DNA from: Chitinophagaceae bacterium
Lineage (GTDB): Bacteria; Bacteroidota; Bacteroidia; Chitinophagales; Chitinophagaceae
Assembly: GCA_003526435.1 (NCBI GenBank)
Contig: DPWF01000037.1
Location: forward strand, 202 to 6,771
Direction: 5' to 3'
Length of the DNA: 6,570 nt
A program made the translations under genes and the position numbers. Within the stretch, counting starts at the first letter, position 1; every line of letters begins with the position of its first letter. The notes under the pieces are model-generated. The model saw only the letters and a list, made by a program, of their open reading frames with translations. It searched no databases and was not told the origin of the DNA. Below, piece after piece: positions 1 to 5,934 of the stretch.

Positions 1-348
1 ATTGATTTCATATTTCGCTGCATACTTCTCTTCTCGATACAGATGTTCTTCATTAGGCAATCTTTCAGCAGCTTCCATGGTGATGGCTTCCGCAGGACAG
101 GCCACAGCACAGAGGCCACAAGCTGTACAACGCTCACGTCCTTCTGCATCACGATTCAATACATGCAATCCACGGAACACAGGACTGAATTCTCTTTTCT
201 GTTCCGGGTAACGAATGGTGGGCTGCTTTTTGAAAATATGGGTGAATGTGATGGCCATACCCTTCAAAATAGCAGGAATATAGAGCCGTTCCATGAAACT
301 CATGGGTTTACGACTTACACTTTCTGCCCTGTTTGTTAATGCCTGCAT
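1..348 (-). CDS. nuoI: NADH-quinone oxidoreductase subunit I (NuoI, TYKY-type), 3' end outside window
   Basis: The open frame starts at ATG 346-348 (MQALTNRAESVSRKPM) and runs off the left edge after 116 codons, of perhaps 150-180. The product is the ferredoxin-like subunit that carries two [4Fe-4S] clusters (N6a/N6b) and passes electrons towards NuoB. The first cluster motif is present: C74, C77, C80, C84 in ERCTACGLCAVACPAEAITME. The last visible residues, YAAKYEIN, are those that normally lead directly into the second CxxCxxCxxxCP motif, which lies beyond the window. The N-terminal part with MAITFTHIFKKQPTIRYPEQ is typical of the family's membrane-facing helix and 'T-YPE' block. A 116-bp spacer separates it from nuoH. 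Confidence 0.96.
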   Translation of the reverse strand, partial: MQALTNRAESVSRKPMSFMERLYIPAILKGMAITFTHIFKKQPTIRYPEQKREFSPVFRGLHVLNRDAEGRERCTACGLCAVACPAEAITMEAAERLPNEEHLYREEKYAAKYEIN

Positions 349-355
349 ATGTTAT

Positions 356-368
356 ATCCCTGCGGGAT
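356..368 (-). other. Small perfect inverted repeat ATCCC-N3-GGGAT before nuoI
   Basis: ATCCC (356-360) and GGGAT (364-368) flank the loop TGC, 7 nt upstream of the nuoI ATG. Together with the ATTAA and TGGTAGAAA-like stretches upstream, it resembles, from memory, the short CCC-N3-GGG repeats scattered in intergenic regions of Bacteroidota genomes. Alternatively it is a small leader hairpin acting on nuoI translation. Both readings are inferences. Confidence 0.4.
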
Positions 369-379
369 GTTTAATGTTG

Positions 380-410
380 CAAAAATATTTTTCTACCAGA
401 TTGAAACCAA
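380..410 (-). promoter_or_regulatory. Possible Bacteroidota-type promoter upstream of nuoI
   Basis: Read on the minus strand, TATTTTTG (380-387) fits the Bacteroidota -7 element TAnnTTTG. A TTG (408-410, as ATTG to 411) lies 20 nt upstream, close to the expected TTTG at -33. Transcription would begin near 373, giving a leader of roughly 25 nt before the nuoI ATG. The region is AT-rich and overlaps sequence that looks like a dispersed intergenic repeat, so a chance match is quite possible. If real, nuoI and genes beyond it would have an internal promoter. Confidence 0.3.
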
Positions 411-419
411 TATTTGTTA

Positions 420-466
420 GTGAATGGTCAATGGTGAATCGTGAATATTATTCATCATTCACGATT
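420..466. repeat. Heptad array GTGAATN and 10-bp hairpin at the end of nuoH
   Basis: Four 7-bp units start at 420, 427, 434 and 441 and read GTGAAT or GTCAAT plus one base. AATCGTGAAT at 437-446 is perfectly inverted at 457-466 (ATTCACGATT) with a 10-nt loop, so the right arm is again the same unit in reverse. The hairpin overlaps two bases of the nuoH TAA. In the minus-strand transcript no U-tract follows, so it is not a standard intrinsic terminator. It could protect the mRNA end or attenuate expression of nuoI. Confidence 0.75.
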
Positions 467-1517
467 AAGCCCCTGCCCTCCACAAAATCACTGCCCCGGT
501 TATCAGCATATTAGCCAGTGCCAGTGGTATCATCGTTTTCCAACCTAAGTTCATCAACTGATCATAGCGGAAACGCGGGATGGTCCAGCGTATCCACATA
601 AAGATGAAAATAAAGATCACAATTTTGGTGAGTAATGCTGCTACTCCTAAGATTGCGGCTATGTTTGGCGCCAATGTTGATTCATCCAGGAACGGAATAT
701 CATATCCACCAAAATAGAGGCAGGCCATTACTGCGCTGCTCATGATCATGTTTACATATTCGGCGAACAGGTAGAAACCCAGTTTCATAGATGAGTACTC
801 CTGGTGATAACCAAAGTTCAACTCATTCTCTGCTTCCGGTAAATCAAATGGAGTACGGTTACATTCAGCAAGCGCACATACAAAGAAAATAAGGAAGCCC
901 AATGGCTGGTAAGCAATGTTCCAGAAATTACCATCTGCCATTTGTTCGCCTACAATTGTTTTCAGGCTCAATGATCCGGATAACATCAATACAGCAATCA
1001 ATGAAAGTCCCATGGCCAGTTCATAACTAATAGCCTGTGATGCGCCGCGTAATGCGGCCATGAGTGAGAACTTGTTATTGGAAGCCCATCCACCAATCAT
1101 GATACCATATACACCCATACTCACTACACCAAATACATACAGGATACCAATATTGATATCCGCTATCTGTAATTCAATTTTTCTGTCGAACAACTCTACA
1201 TGACTGCTCCAGGGAATTACGGCGCAGGTCATCAATGCCGCAGTCATCGCCAGTCCAGGACCAAGAATAAACAATACTTTATTTGAAGTATTGGGAATGA
1301 TTTCTTCTTTCATCATGAGCTTCAGTCCATCCGCAAATGGCTGTAACAAACCAAAGGGGCCCGCCCGGTTCGGACCGGGGCGATCCTGTAATATCGCTGC
1401 CACTTTTCGTTCTGCAAAAGTGGTATATAAGGCAATACCAAGGCTGCCGAAAACAATGACTGCAATCAGTGCAAGTTTTTCTATCAATAAGGCCCAATCA
1501 AAAGCAAGTAGTGTCAT
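465..1517 (-). CDS. nuoH: NADH-quinone oxidoreductase subunit H (NuoH, ND1 type)
   Basis: This 350-residue polytopic membrane protein has about eight hydrophobic segments and is the ND1-like subunit that joins the peripheral arm to the membrane arm and forms much of the quinone tunnel. Conserved blocks are ERKVAAILQDRPGPNRAGP (36-54) with LLQPFADGLKL following, GGWASNNKFSLMAALRGASQ (about 142-161), and the acidic AECNRTPFDLPEAENELNFG (217-236) followed by YHQEYSSMK. I preferred the ATG at 1515-1517 (MTLLAFDWALLIEKL) because the alternative, TTG at 1529, begins immediately at the nuoG stop and adds only four residues. The TAA stop at 465-467 overlaps the hairpin of the downstream repeat region. 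The gap to nuoG is 12 nt. Confidence 0.96.
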   Translation of the reverse strand: MTLLAFDWALLIEKLALIAVIVFGSLGIALYTTFAERKVAAILQDRPGPNRAGPFGLLQPFADGLKLMMKEEIIPNTSNKVLFILGPGLAMTAALMTCAVIPWSSHVELFDRKIELQIADINIGILYVFGVVSMGVYGIMIGGWASNNKFSLMAALRGASQAISYELAMGLSLIAVLMLSGSLSLKTIVGEQMADGNFWNIAYQPLGFLIFFVCALAECNRTPFDLPEAENELNFGYHQEYSSMKLGFYLFAEYVNMIMSSAVMACLYFGGYDIPFLDESTLAPNIAAILGVAALLTKIVIFIFIFMWIRWTIPRFRYDQLMNLGWKTMIPLALANMLITGAVILWRAGA

Positions 1518-1529
1518 TATAAAATGCAA

Positions 1530-2648
1530 TTAGTCTTTGTTCTGATTAAATACTTGTGAATGCGCAGGACCTTCAATGAGGCTTAACTGCACTTCTGGTT
1601 TATTTACTTCACTTACTGTATGGATATCCATTAGCAAGTGAGGCTGACGCCCGTCATTTACCGCTTCAAAAGTTTCTGTTGGTATGTGTGTTCCCACTTT
1701 ACCTGCATAATGTCCTTGTGAAATCACCGAATGTCTGTTGATGAGTCTTGGCCCTTCGATTACCCAATCGCTGGTTTTCTTTTTCTCGAAGCGACAGGTA
1801 TTGCAGATCCATGCCGGTTTTCCATCTTCTGTATTCTCTACTTCTCCCCATTCATCTTTACGGGCCGTTACACGAAATACTTCATCGCCACGGTTCCATA
1901 ATGTTACTTTACCACTACAGGTTGGGCAATCGCGATGTGCATCTACCGGTTTCAGAAACCATACACGGTTTTTGAAACGGAATGTTTTATCGGTTAATGC
2001 ACCTACCGGGCAAACATCAATAACGTTTCCGATGAAATCGTTATCGAGGCTTTTTTCAATAAAGGTGGCTATTTCTGCATGGTCACCTCTATCCAGTACA
2101 CCGTGTTCTCTTTTCTTTGTTAACTGATCTGCAGTGAATACACAGCGGTAACAAAGAATACAACGGGTCATGTGTAATTGTATATATGGACCCAGATCGT
2201 GTTTTTTAAATGTTCTGCGCTGGAACTCATAACGTGTTCCTTCTTTACCATGCTCATAGCTGAGATCCTGTAAATGACATTCGCCAGCCTGGTCGCAGAT
2301 GGGGCAATCGAGTGGATGATTCAACAATAAAAATTCTACCACACCTGCTCTGGCATCAATCACTTTTTCACTGGTAATATTTTTTACTTCCATTCCATCC
2401 ATTACCGTGGTACGGCATGATGCTACCAGTTTGGGCATAGGGCGTGGATCTTTTTCAGAACCCTTGCTTACTTCTACCAGACAGGTACGACATTTACCAC
2501 CACTTCCTTCCAGTTTGCTGACCTAGCACATGGCAGGAGGTGCCACATCACCTCCGATCTTACGTGCTGCATTGAGGATGGTTGTTCCTGCAGGCACTTC
2601 AATCGTGATGTTGTCGATTGTTACTTTAAATAATGGTTGTTCAGACAT
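1530..2648 (-). CDS. nuoG: NADH-quinone oxidoreductase subunit G, short Fe-S-only form (NuoG), interrupted by an in-frame TAG at codon 42
   Basis: The frame starts at ATG 2646-2648 (MSEQPLFKVTIDNITIEVPA) and ends in TAA at 1530-1532, 372 codons including one internal TAG at 2523-2525. The subunit wires electrons from NuoF into the arm. Cluster ligands are: [2Fe-2S] C41, C53, C56, C78; the His-ligated [4Fe-4S] H111, C115, C118, C124 (HPLDCPICDQAGEC); a second [4Fe-4S] C163, C166, C169, C213 (CILCYRC ... CPVGAL); and two CxxC pairs, C241/C244 and C282/C285, which may hold a further metal site. The large molybdopterin-like domain of E. coli NuoG is absent, as is usual in this phylum. The TAG replaces a position where relatives have Tyr (MC-x-VSKL), and sequence on both sides is in the same frame and fully conserved, so a point substitution is the cause. 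Reinitiation at ATG 2438 would give 302 residues without three of the [2Fe-2S] ligands. Whether the gene works is open. Confidence 0.9.
2523..2525 (-). other. In-frame amber codon inside nuoG
   Basis: The complement reads ATG-TGC-TAG-GTC, codons 40-43 of nuoG. TAG is one substitution away from TAT or TAC (Tyr), the residue I would expect from relatives after the first cluster cysteine. There is no frameshift on either side. It may be a sequencing or assembly error, a real nonsense mutation, or a codon read through by a suppressor. The sequence alone cannot decide. Confidence 0.9.
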
Positions 2649-2656
2649 AGCATTAA

Positions 2657-2684
2657 TTCAAAAATCAAAAGTCAAAAGCCAAAA
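2657..2684. repeat. Left heptad array, four units of NNCAAAA
   Basis: The four perfect 7-bp units start at 2657, 2664, 2671 and 2678. Each is two variable bases (TT, AT, GT, GC) followed by CAAAA. The array lies 8 nt before the nuoG ATG and downstream of the four-helix-bundle stop. It therefore forms most of the nuoG leader and leaves no visible Shine-Dalgarno. It is inverted relative to the array at 3087-3114. Confidence 0.8.
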
Positions 2685-2700
2685 ATAATTCGGCCTTAAA

Positions 2701-3084
2701 CTATTTGGCGTTAATGATTATTGAAGCGATGATTTTTGATATTTCATCTGCTTCTTTGATCAGTTCATTTACTTTCGGTTTCGACACTTCGAGTGTGTCT
2801 CTTATTAGGCACAGCCAATATTTTGTTTCGTTTGCCGATTTCAATGCAATGTCAAAATATTTTTTCCAATCTTTCTTAGAACTTCCAGCTTTCCCTTCTA
2901 CCACATTTGCTCCTATAGAAGTTCCACTTCTAACTAACTGATCAAACAAAGAACTATAAATCCTATCGTATTTACAATCTCTAACAAAGAAGATAATTTC
3001 CTTTGAAAAGAAATAACATCTATGTCGGATATTGTAAGGCTTCTCTTCTTCATTTACTTCAAAAGCATCAAATTCATCCTCCAT
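2701..3084 (-). CDS. Four helix bundle protein, S23 / TIGR02436 (23S rRNA intervening-sequence protein) family
   Basis: This 127-residue, largely helical protein carries the family signature SLFDQLVRSGTSIGANVVEG (45-64), followed by SSKKDWKKYFDIALKSANETKYWLCLI (in blocks, 68-94), typical of the S23/avd-like four-helix-bundle family. Relatives are encoded in 23S rRNA intervening sequences, and the avd accessory protein of diversity-generating retroelements has a similar fold; the biochemical role of most members is unknown. The ATG at 3082-3084 is the natural start and the TAG at 2701-2703 the stop. No reverse transcriptase, variable repeat or rRNA is in the window, so the DGR and rRNA contexts are not supported here. 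It interrupts the nuoF-nuoG junction, is AT-rich relative to its neighbours and is flanked by inverted repeat arrays. Confidence 0.88.
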   Translation of the reverse strand: MEDEFDAFEVNEEEKPYNIRHRCYFFSKEIIFFVRDCKYDRIYSSLFDQLVRSGTSIGANVVEGKAGSSKKDWKKYFDIALKSANETKYWLCLIRDTLEVSKPKVNELIKEADEISKIIASIIINAK

Positions 3085-3086
3085 CG

Positions 3087-3114
3087 TTTTGAATTTTTAC
3101 TTTTGAATTTTGAT
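3087..3114. repeat. Right heptad array, four units of TTTTGNN
   Basis: The four consecutive 7-bp units start at 3087, 3094, 3101 and 3108. Three read TTTTG plus two variable bases (AA, AA, AT) and the second reads TTTTTAC. The array begins 2 nt upstream of the four-helix-bundle ATG and ends exactly where the nuoF TAA begins. It is the inverted counterpart of the array at 2657-2684, so the two could pair in RNA or single-stranded DNA around the enclosed gene. Confidence 0.8.
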
Positions 3115-4470
3115 TTATCCAACCGGTACATGTATCGGATCAGCATAATGCGCCAGACCATAATTCCTTCTCTGCGATTCTTCCGGATTCAATACATGCC
3201 ATTCAAATTCATCTCTGAAATGACGTATGGCTGCAGCTACAGGCCATGCAGCAGCATCACCCAAAGGACAAATGGTGTTTCCTTCAATCTTGCGCTGGAT
3301 ATCCCATAACAGATCAATATCACTCATCTTTCCTTTACCGTATTCAATATTTTTCAGGATTTTCTCCATCCATCCTGTTCCTTCTCTGCATGGCGAGCAT
3401 TGTCCGCAACTTTCATGACGATAAAAACGGGCGAGTGATAATGTATGACGTACCACGCATTGATCTTCGTCCAATACAATAAAGCCACCTGAACCCATCA
3501 TGGAGCCTGTGGCAAAGCCACCGTCTGATAAACTTTCATAGTTCATATAACGGGTTTCGCCTTTAGCTGTTTTTAATAACAGGTTGGCTGGCAAAATAGG
3601 TACAGATGATCCACCCGGAATACAGGCTTTCAGTCTTTTTCCGTTGGGTATGCCTCCGCAATATTCATCACTGTAAATAAATTCTTCTACAGAGATGGTC
3701 ATATCAATTTCGTACACACCGGGTTTATTGATGTTGCCACAGGCACTGATGAGTTTGGTGCCGGTTGAACGACCCACACCAATTTTAGCATACTCATCTC
3801 CACCCATATTAATAATAGGCACTACTGCAGCAAGTGTTTCCACATTATTTACCACGGTAGGTCTGTCCCAAACACCTTTTACAGCAGGGAACGGTGGTTT
3901 AATTCTTGGGTTACCTCTTTTTCCTTCGAGTGATTCTATCAATGCTGTTTCTTCACCACAGATATATGCTCCAGCTCCGCGTTGTACATGAATATTACAA
4001 TCGAAACCTGTTCCTAAAATATTTTTTCCGAGGAAACCATTGTTTTTTGCCTCATTAATCGCCTGCTCAAGAATATCTACGATCCATGCATACTCTCCAC
4101 GGATATAGATGTAGGTATCATTACTTCCTAAAGCATAAGATGAAACAATCAATCCTTCAATCAACAGGTGTGGAATAAATTCCATCAGGTACCTGTCTTT
4201 AAATGTACCGGGTTCACTTTCATCTGCATTACACACCAGGTGACGCGGCACCCCTTCTGGTTTGGCAATAAAACTCCATTTCATGCCTGCAGGAAAACCC
4301 GCACCACCCCGACCACGCAATCCACTCTTCTTTACCTCCTCCACAATTGCATCAGTGCTCATTTCTTTGAGTGCCTTCTCCACACTACGGTAACCGCCTT
4401 CACGACGATACACATCGAAATAGCGGATGCCTTCTACATGTGCCTTTTCTAATAATAATTTTTTACTCAT
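3115..4470 (-). CDS. nuoF: NADH-quinone oxidoreductase subunit F (NuoF, 51 kDa type, NADH/FMN binding)
   Basis: At 451 residues this is the NADH-oxidising flavoprotein of complex I, at normal family length. It shows the glycine-rich NADH/FMN site LRGRGGAGFPAGMKW (51-65), the FMN-site NADESEPGTFKDR (81-93), GAGAYICGEETALIES (166-180) and ACGNINKPGVYE (243-254). The N3 [4Fe-4S] ligands are C355, C358 and C361 in ESCGQCSPCREGTGW, with C401 in NTICPLGDAAAW. I chose the ATG at 4468-4470 (MSKKLLLEK); the in-frame TTG five codons upstream lies inside the small inverted repeat and is not needed. The gene ends in TAA at 3115-3117, which directly abuts the repeat array flanking the four-helix-bundle gene. 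NuoE and NuoG are its partners. Confidence 0.97.
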   Translation of the reverse strand: MSKKLLLEKAHVEGIRYFDVYRREGGYRSVEKALKEMSTDAIVEEVKKSGLRGRGGAGFPAGMKWSFIAKPEGVPRHLVCNADESEPGTFKDRYLMEFIPHLLIEGLIVSSYALGSNDTYIYIRGEYAWIVDILEQAINEAKNNGFLGKNILGTGFDCNIHVQRGAGAYICGEETALIESLEGKRGNPRIKPPFPAVKGVWDRPTVVNNVETLAAVVPIINMGGDEYAKIGVGRSTGTKLISACGNINKPGVYEIDMTISVEEFIYSDEYCGGIPNGKRLKACIPGGSSVPILPANLLLKTAKGETRYMNYESLSDGGFATGSMMGSGGFIVLDEDQCVVRHTLSLARFYRHESCGQCSPCREGTGWMEKILKNIEYGKGKMSDIDLLWDIQRKIEGNTICPLGDAAAWPVAAAIRHFRDEFEWHVLNPEESQRRNYGLAHYADPIHVPVG

Positions 4471-4479
4471 ATACGCTAA

Positions 4480-4490
4480 TCCCAATGGGA
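4480..4490 (-). other. Small inverted repeat just upstream of nuoF start
   Basis: TCCC (4480-4483) and GGGA (4487-4490) are perfect inverted repeats around a 3-nt loop. They sit 9 nt before the nuoF ATG, in the 42-nt gap after the NTF2-like gene. In the transcript it would place a GGGA-type stem next to the ribosome-binding region. A stem of four base pairs is weak, so a role in translation is only a possibility. A similar motif lies upstream of nuoI. Confidence 0.35.
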
Positions 4491-4512
4491 GTTTGTATTT
4501 ACAATCCTTTAC

Positions 4513-4944
4513 TCAGGATAATTTCACAGCCTGTCTTGCTGCCAATATCCATTGTTTGTTTTTTTTGATCCAAGTTTGCAATACATTCAAATGCAATACG
4601 CCTTCTTTACCGGTTGCATCAAATGATCTTGCCTTCAAAACATGTCGAACAATGGCCGTCTTTCTATCTACCACAATTGAAACATCACTCATACCGAAAT
4701 CTTTATAAGTGGTTGAACTTACCATGGCATTGTGTACCATTTCGGCTTTATTTTCAATCTTCCCGCTGGAATGACCATATGTTACACGCTCTCCTACTAT
4801 CTGCAATAAAACAGCGCTGTCTCTGTTCATAAAAATGGCGCTGTTCAATGCTTTTATATTGTTCAGTATTTTCTTTTCTGCTTTGCCTTGTGCAATTGCA
4901 GTAAGAGAAAACAAAATGAATAATATGATGAGCCCTTTTTTCAT
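4513..4944 (-). CDS. Secreted NTF2-like / DUF4440-type protein
   Basis: This 143-residue protein starts with a Sec signal peptide (MKKGLIILFILFSLTAIAQG, cleavage likely after the AIA near residue 18). The mature part resembles the small cone-shaped NTF2/SnoaL-like fold of the DUF4440 family. It has a helical start, then RVTYGHSSGKIENKAEMV (the typical 'Y-HSSG-E-K-E' strand-turn), a DVSIVVDRKTAIVRH strand pair, and a closing TWIKKNKQWILAARQAVKL segment. Such proteins are often of unknown function, and no convincing catalytic residues can be assigned. Its ATG overlaps the stop of the preceding lipoprotein gene in a TAATG, which implies translational coupling. It ends in TGA, 42 nt before the nuoF ATG. 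Both products are predicted to be exported, which is odd among cytoplasmic complex I subunits. Confidence 0.75.
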   Translation of the reverse strand: MKKGLIILFILFSLTAIAQGKAEKKILNNIKALNSAIFMNRDSAVLLQIVGERVTYGHSSGKIENKAEMVHNAMVSSTTYKDFGMSDVSIVVDRKTAIVRHVLKARSFDATGKEGVLHLNVLQTWIKKNKQWILAARQAVKLS

Positions 4945-5423
4945 TATTGTTTCTTCAGTTCATATTTATCTGCCAATGCACCACTGATCTTTTTACCGCT
5001 CATATCCAACTGTACTAATTTTCCTTCTGCAACAAAATACCTGTTGGGGCCTTCTTTTATACTTCCGAGGTTGATAACAAATTCACTTGCCCAGGTCCAT
5101 TTACCGGTTGCAGTAAACAGGTTATCTTTTTTCCCGAGGTATTTCATTTCCCTGCTATAGGTACTGTCTGCTTTTAATTCAATGGTTGTTTCTATTCCTT
5201 CACAATCTGCGCATGGTAGAACACCTTTATATTTTCCGATTACATCGAGAGAGTTTTTGGCTGTTGCTCCTACCGGCATACGGCCTTTGTTAACGGTATC
5301 TATTGACATATCTTCCATTATAGTATCAGCAACTTTAACTGTTGTTTCCCCCGAAGTCGATGTATTCTCGCACGCGGTTACAAACATGAGGCTGATAACA
5401 AGTATGTAAATAGTTTCTCTCAT
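4944..5423 (-). CDS. Lipoprotein with NlpE-type N-terminal (copper resistance NlpE-like) domain
   Basis: This 159-residue protein begins with a lipoprotein signal peptide: a short hydrophobic segment and a lipobox FVTAC with the predicted lipidated cysteine at C18. A low-complexity Ser/Thr/Val linker follows to about residue 58. Then comes a compact beta-rich domain starting GKYKGVLPCADCEGIETT (residues 63-80), which carries the CxxC pair C71/C74. This motif is the hallmark of the NlpE N-terminal domain (DUF/PF04170 family), known in E. coli as an outer-membrane sensor feeding the Cpx response; GKWTW (107-111) also fits the family. The second, OB-fold-like domain of E. coli NlpE is absent. 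The gene starts 4 nt after nuoE stops and its TAA overlaps the next ATG, so it is surely co-transcribed with complex I genes. Its function in this position is unknown; an envelope location is inferred. Confidence 0.8.
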   Translation of the reverse strand: MRETIYILVISLMFVTACENTSTSGETTVKVADTIMEDMSIDTVNKGRMPVGATAKNSLDVIGKYKGVLPCADCEGIETTIELKADSTYSREMKYLGKKDNLFTATGKWTWASEFVINLGSIKEGPNRYFVAEGKLVQLDMSGKKISGALADKYELKKQ

Positions 5424-5427
5424 TATG

Positions 5428-5928
5428 TTAATTCAAATTAGCTGCTGTTTTTCTGCATTCATCAATAATGGCATCTACTTTCTCTTTTGTCAGGTGTTCA
5501 CGATAGTGTTTACCCAACTGCATCATTGGTGCATAGCCACATGCTCCCAAACATTCTACTGTTTTCAATGTAAACATGCCATCCTGCGTTGTTTCACCGG
5601 GTTTAATACCCAGTTTCTCGCCGATATAAGCAATGATATCATCACTTCCACGCAGCATACAAGGACCGGTCTGACAAACTTCAAACATGTATTTGCCTAC
5701 AGGCTTGAGGTTATACATGCTATAGAATGTAGCCACTTCATACACTTCAATAGGTGTAATCTGCAGCAGCTCTGCCACATAATCCATTGTTTCCGAACTT
5801 AACCAACCTCCAAAACTATCTTGTGCCAGATGTAGTACCGGCAATAATGCACTCTTCTGCTTTCCTTCCGGATAGCGGGCCACCAGTCTTTTAAACTCGG
5901 TCATCTGTTCTTCTGAAAATCTTACCAT
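5428..5928 (-). CDS. nuoE: NADH-quinone oxidoreductase subunit E (NuoE, 24 kDa type)
   Basis: This 166-residue protein is the thioredoxin-fold [2Fe-2S] subunit of the NADH dehydrogenase module, close to the usual family length. The four cluster ligands are visible: C85 and C90 in EVCQTGPC (C-x4-C), and C126 and C130 in ECLGACGYAP (C-x3-C). The N-terminal helical part carries the conserved EVYEVATFYSMYN block (residues 61-73). I chose the ATG at 5926-5928; the frame extends three codons further to a TTG, but nothing supports that start. No strong Shine-Dalgarno is seen, as is usual in Bacteroidota. The gene lies between nuoD and, 4 nt downstream, a lipoprotein gene. It should form the FMN/Fe-S head together with NuoF and NuoG. 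Confidence 0.96.
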   Translation of the reverse strand: MVRFSEEQMTEFKRLVARYPEGKQKSALLPVLHLAQDSFGGWLSSETMDYVAELLQITPIEVYEVATFYSMYNLKPVGKYMFEVCQTGPCMLRGSDDIIAYIGEKLGIKPGETTQDGMFTLKTVECLGACGYAPMMQLGKHYREHLTKEKVDAIIDECRKTAANLN

Positions 5929-5934
5929 AGTTCT

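Larger units (their letters stand above)
2657..3114. mobile_element. Candidate cassette: four-helix-bundle gene enclosed by inverted heptad arrays
   Basis: A 458-bp segment sits between the nuoF stop and the nuoG start. It is bounded on the left by four 7-bp units NNCAAAA (2657-2684) and on the right by four 7-bp units TTTTGNN (3087-3114), which are the same unit in inverted orientation. Inside is only the four-helix-bundle gene. GC content of six full lines inside the gene (2701-3060) is about 33% by hand count, against about 43% in four sampled nuoF lines. The symmetry, composition and position inside a conserved operon suggest an inserted unit, but there is no transposase and no target-site duplication that I can identify. 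The boundaries are those of the arrays and could be larger. Confidence 0.45.

Noticed and set aside
420..466. Intrinsic terminator after nuoH
   Set aside because: The stem is good, but the stem itself is AT-rich and no U-tract follows it on the minus-strand transcript. nuoI continues in the same direction as part of the same pathway.
1738..2127. Plus-strand open frame of about 129 codons opposite nuoG
   Set aside because: It lies wholly antisense to conserved Fe-S coding sequence and has no recognisable domain. It is a shadow of nuoG, like the other plus-strand frames in the window, including the one at 5425-5802 opposite nuoE.
1530..2438. nuoG as an intact 302-residue gene starting at ATG 2438
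   Set aside because: Conserved NuoG sequence, including the [2Fe-2S] ligands C41, C53 and C56, continues upstream in the same frame to ATG 2648. The internal start is only what remains after the TAG.
2523..2525. TAG reassigned to an amino acid in this organism (alternative genetic code or pyrrolysine)
   Set aside because: nuoD ends in TAG exactly at the family C-terminus and the four-helix-bundle gene also ends in TAG, so TAG acts as a normal stop in the same window. No pyrrolysine-type context is visible.
2701..3084. Diversity-generating retroelement (avd-like accessory gene)
   Set aside because: The protein fold family is related to avd, but no reverse transcriptase, template/variable repeat pair or target gene is present in the window.
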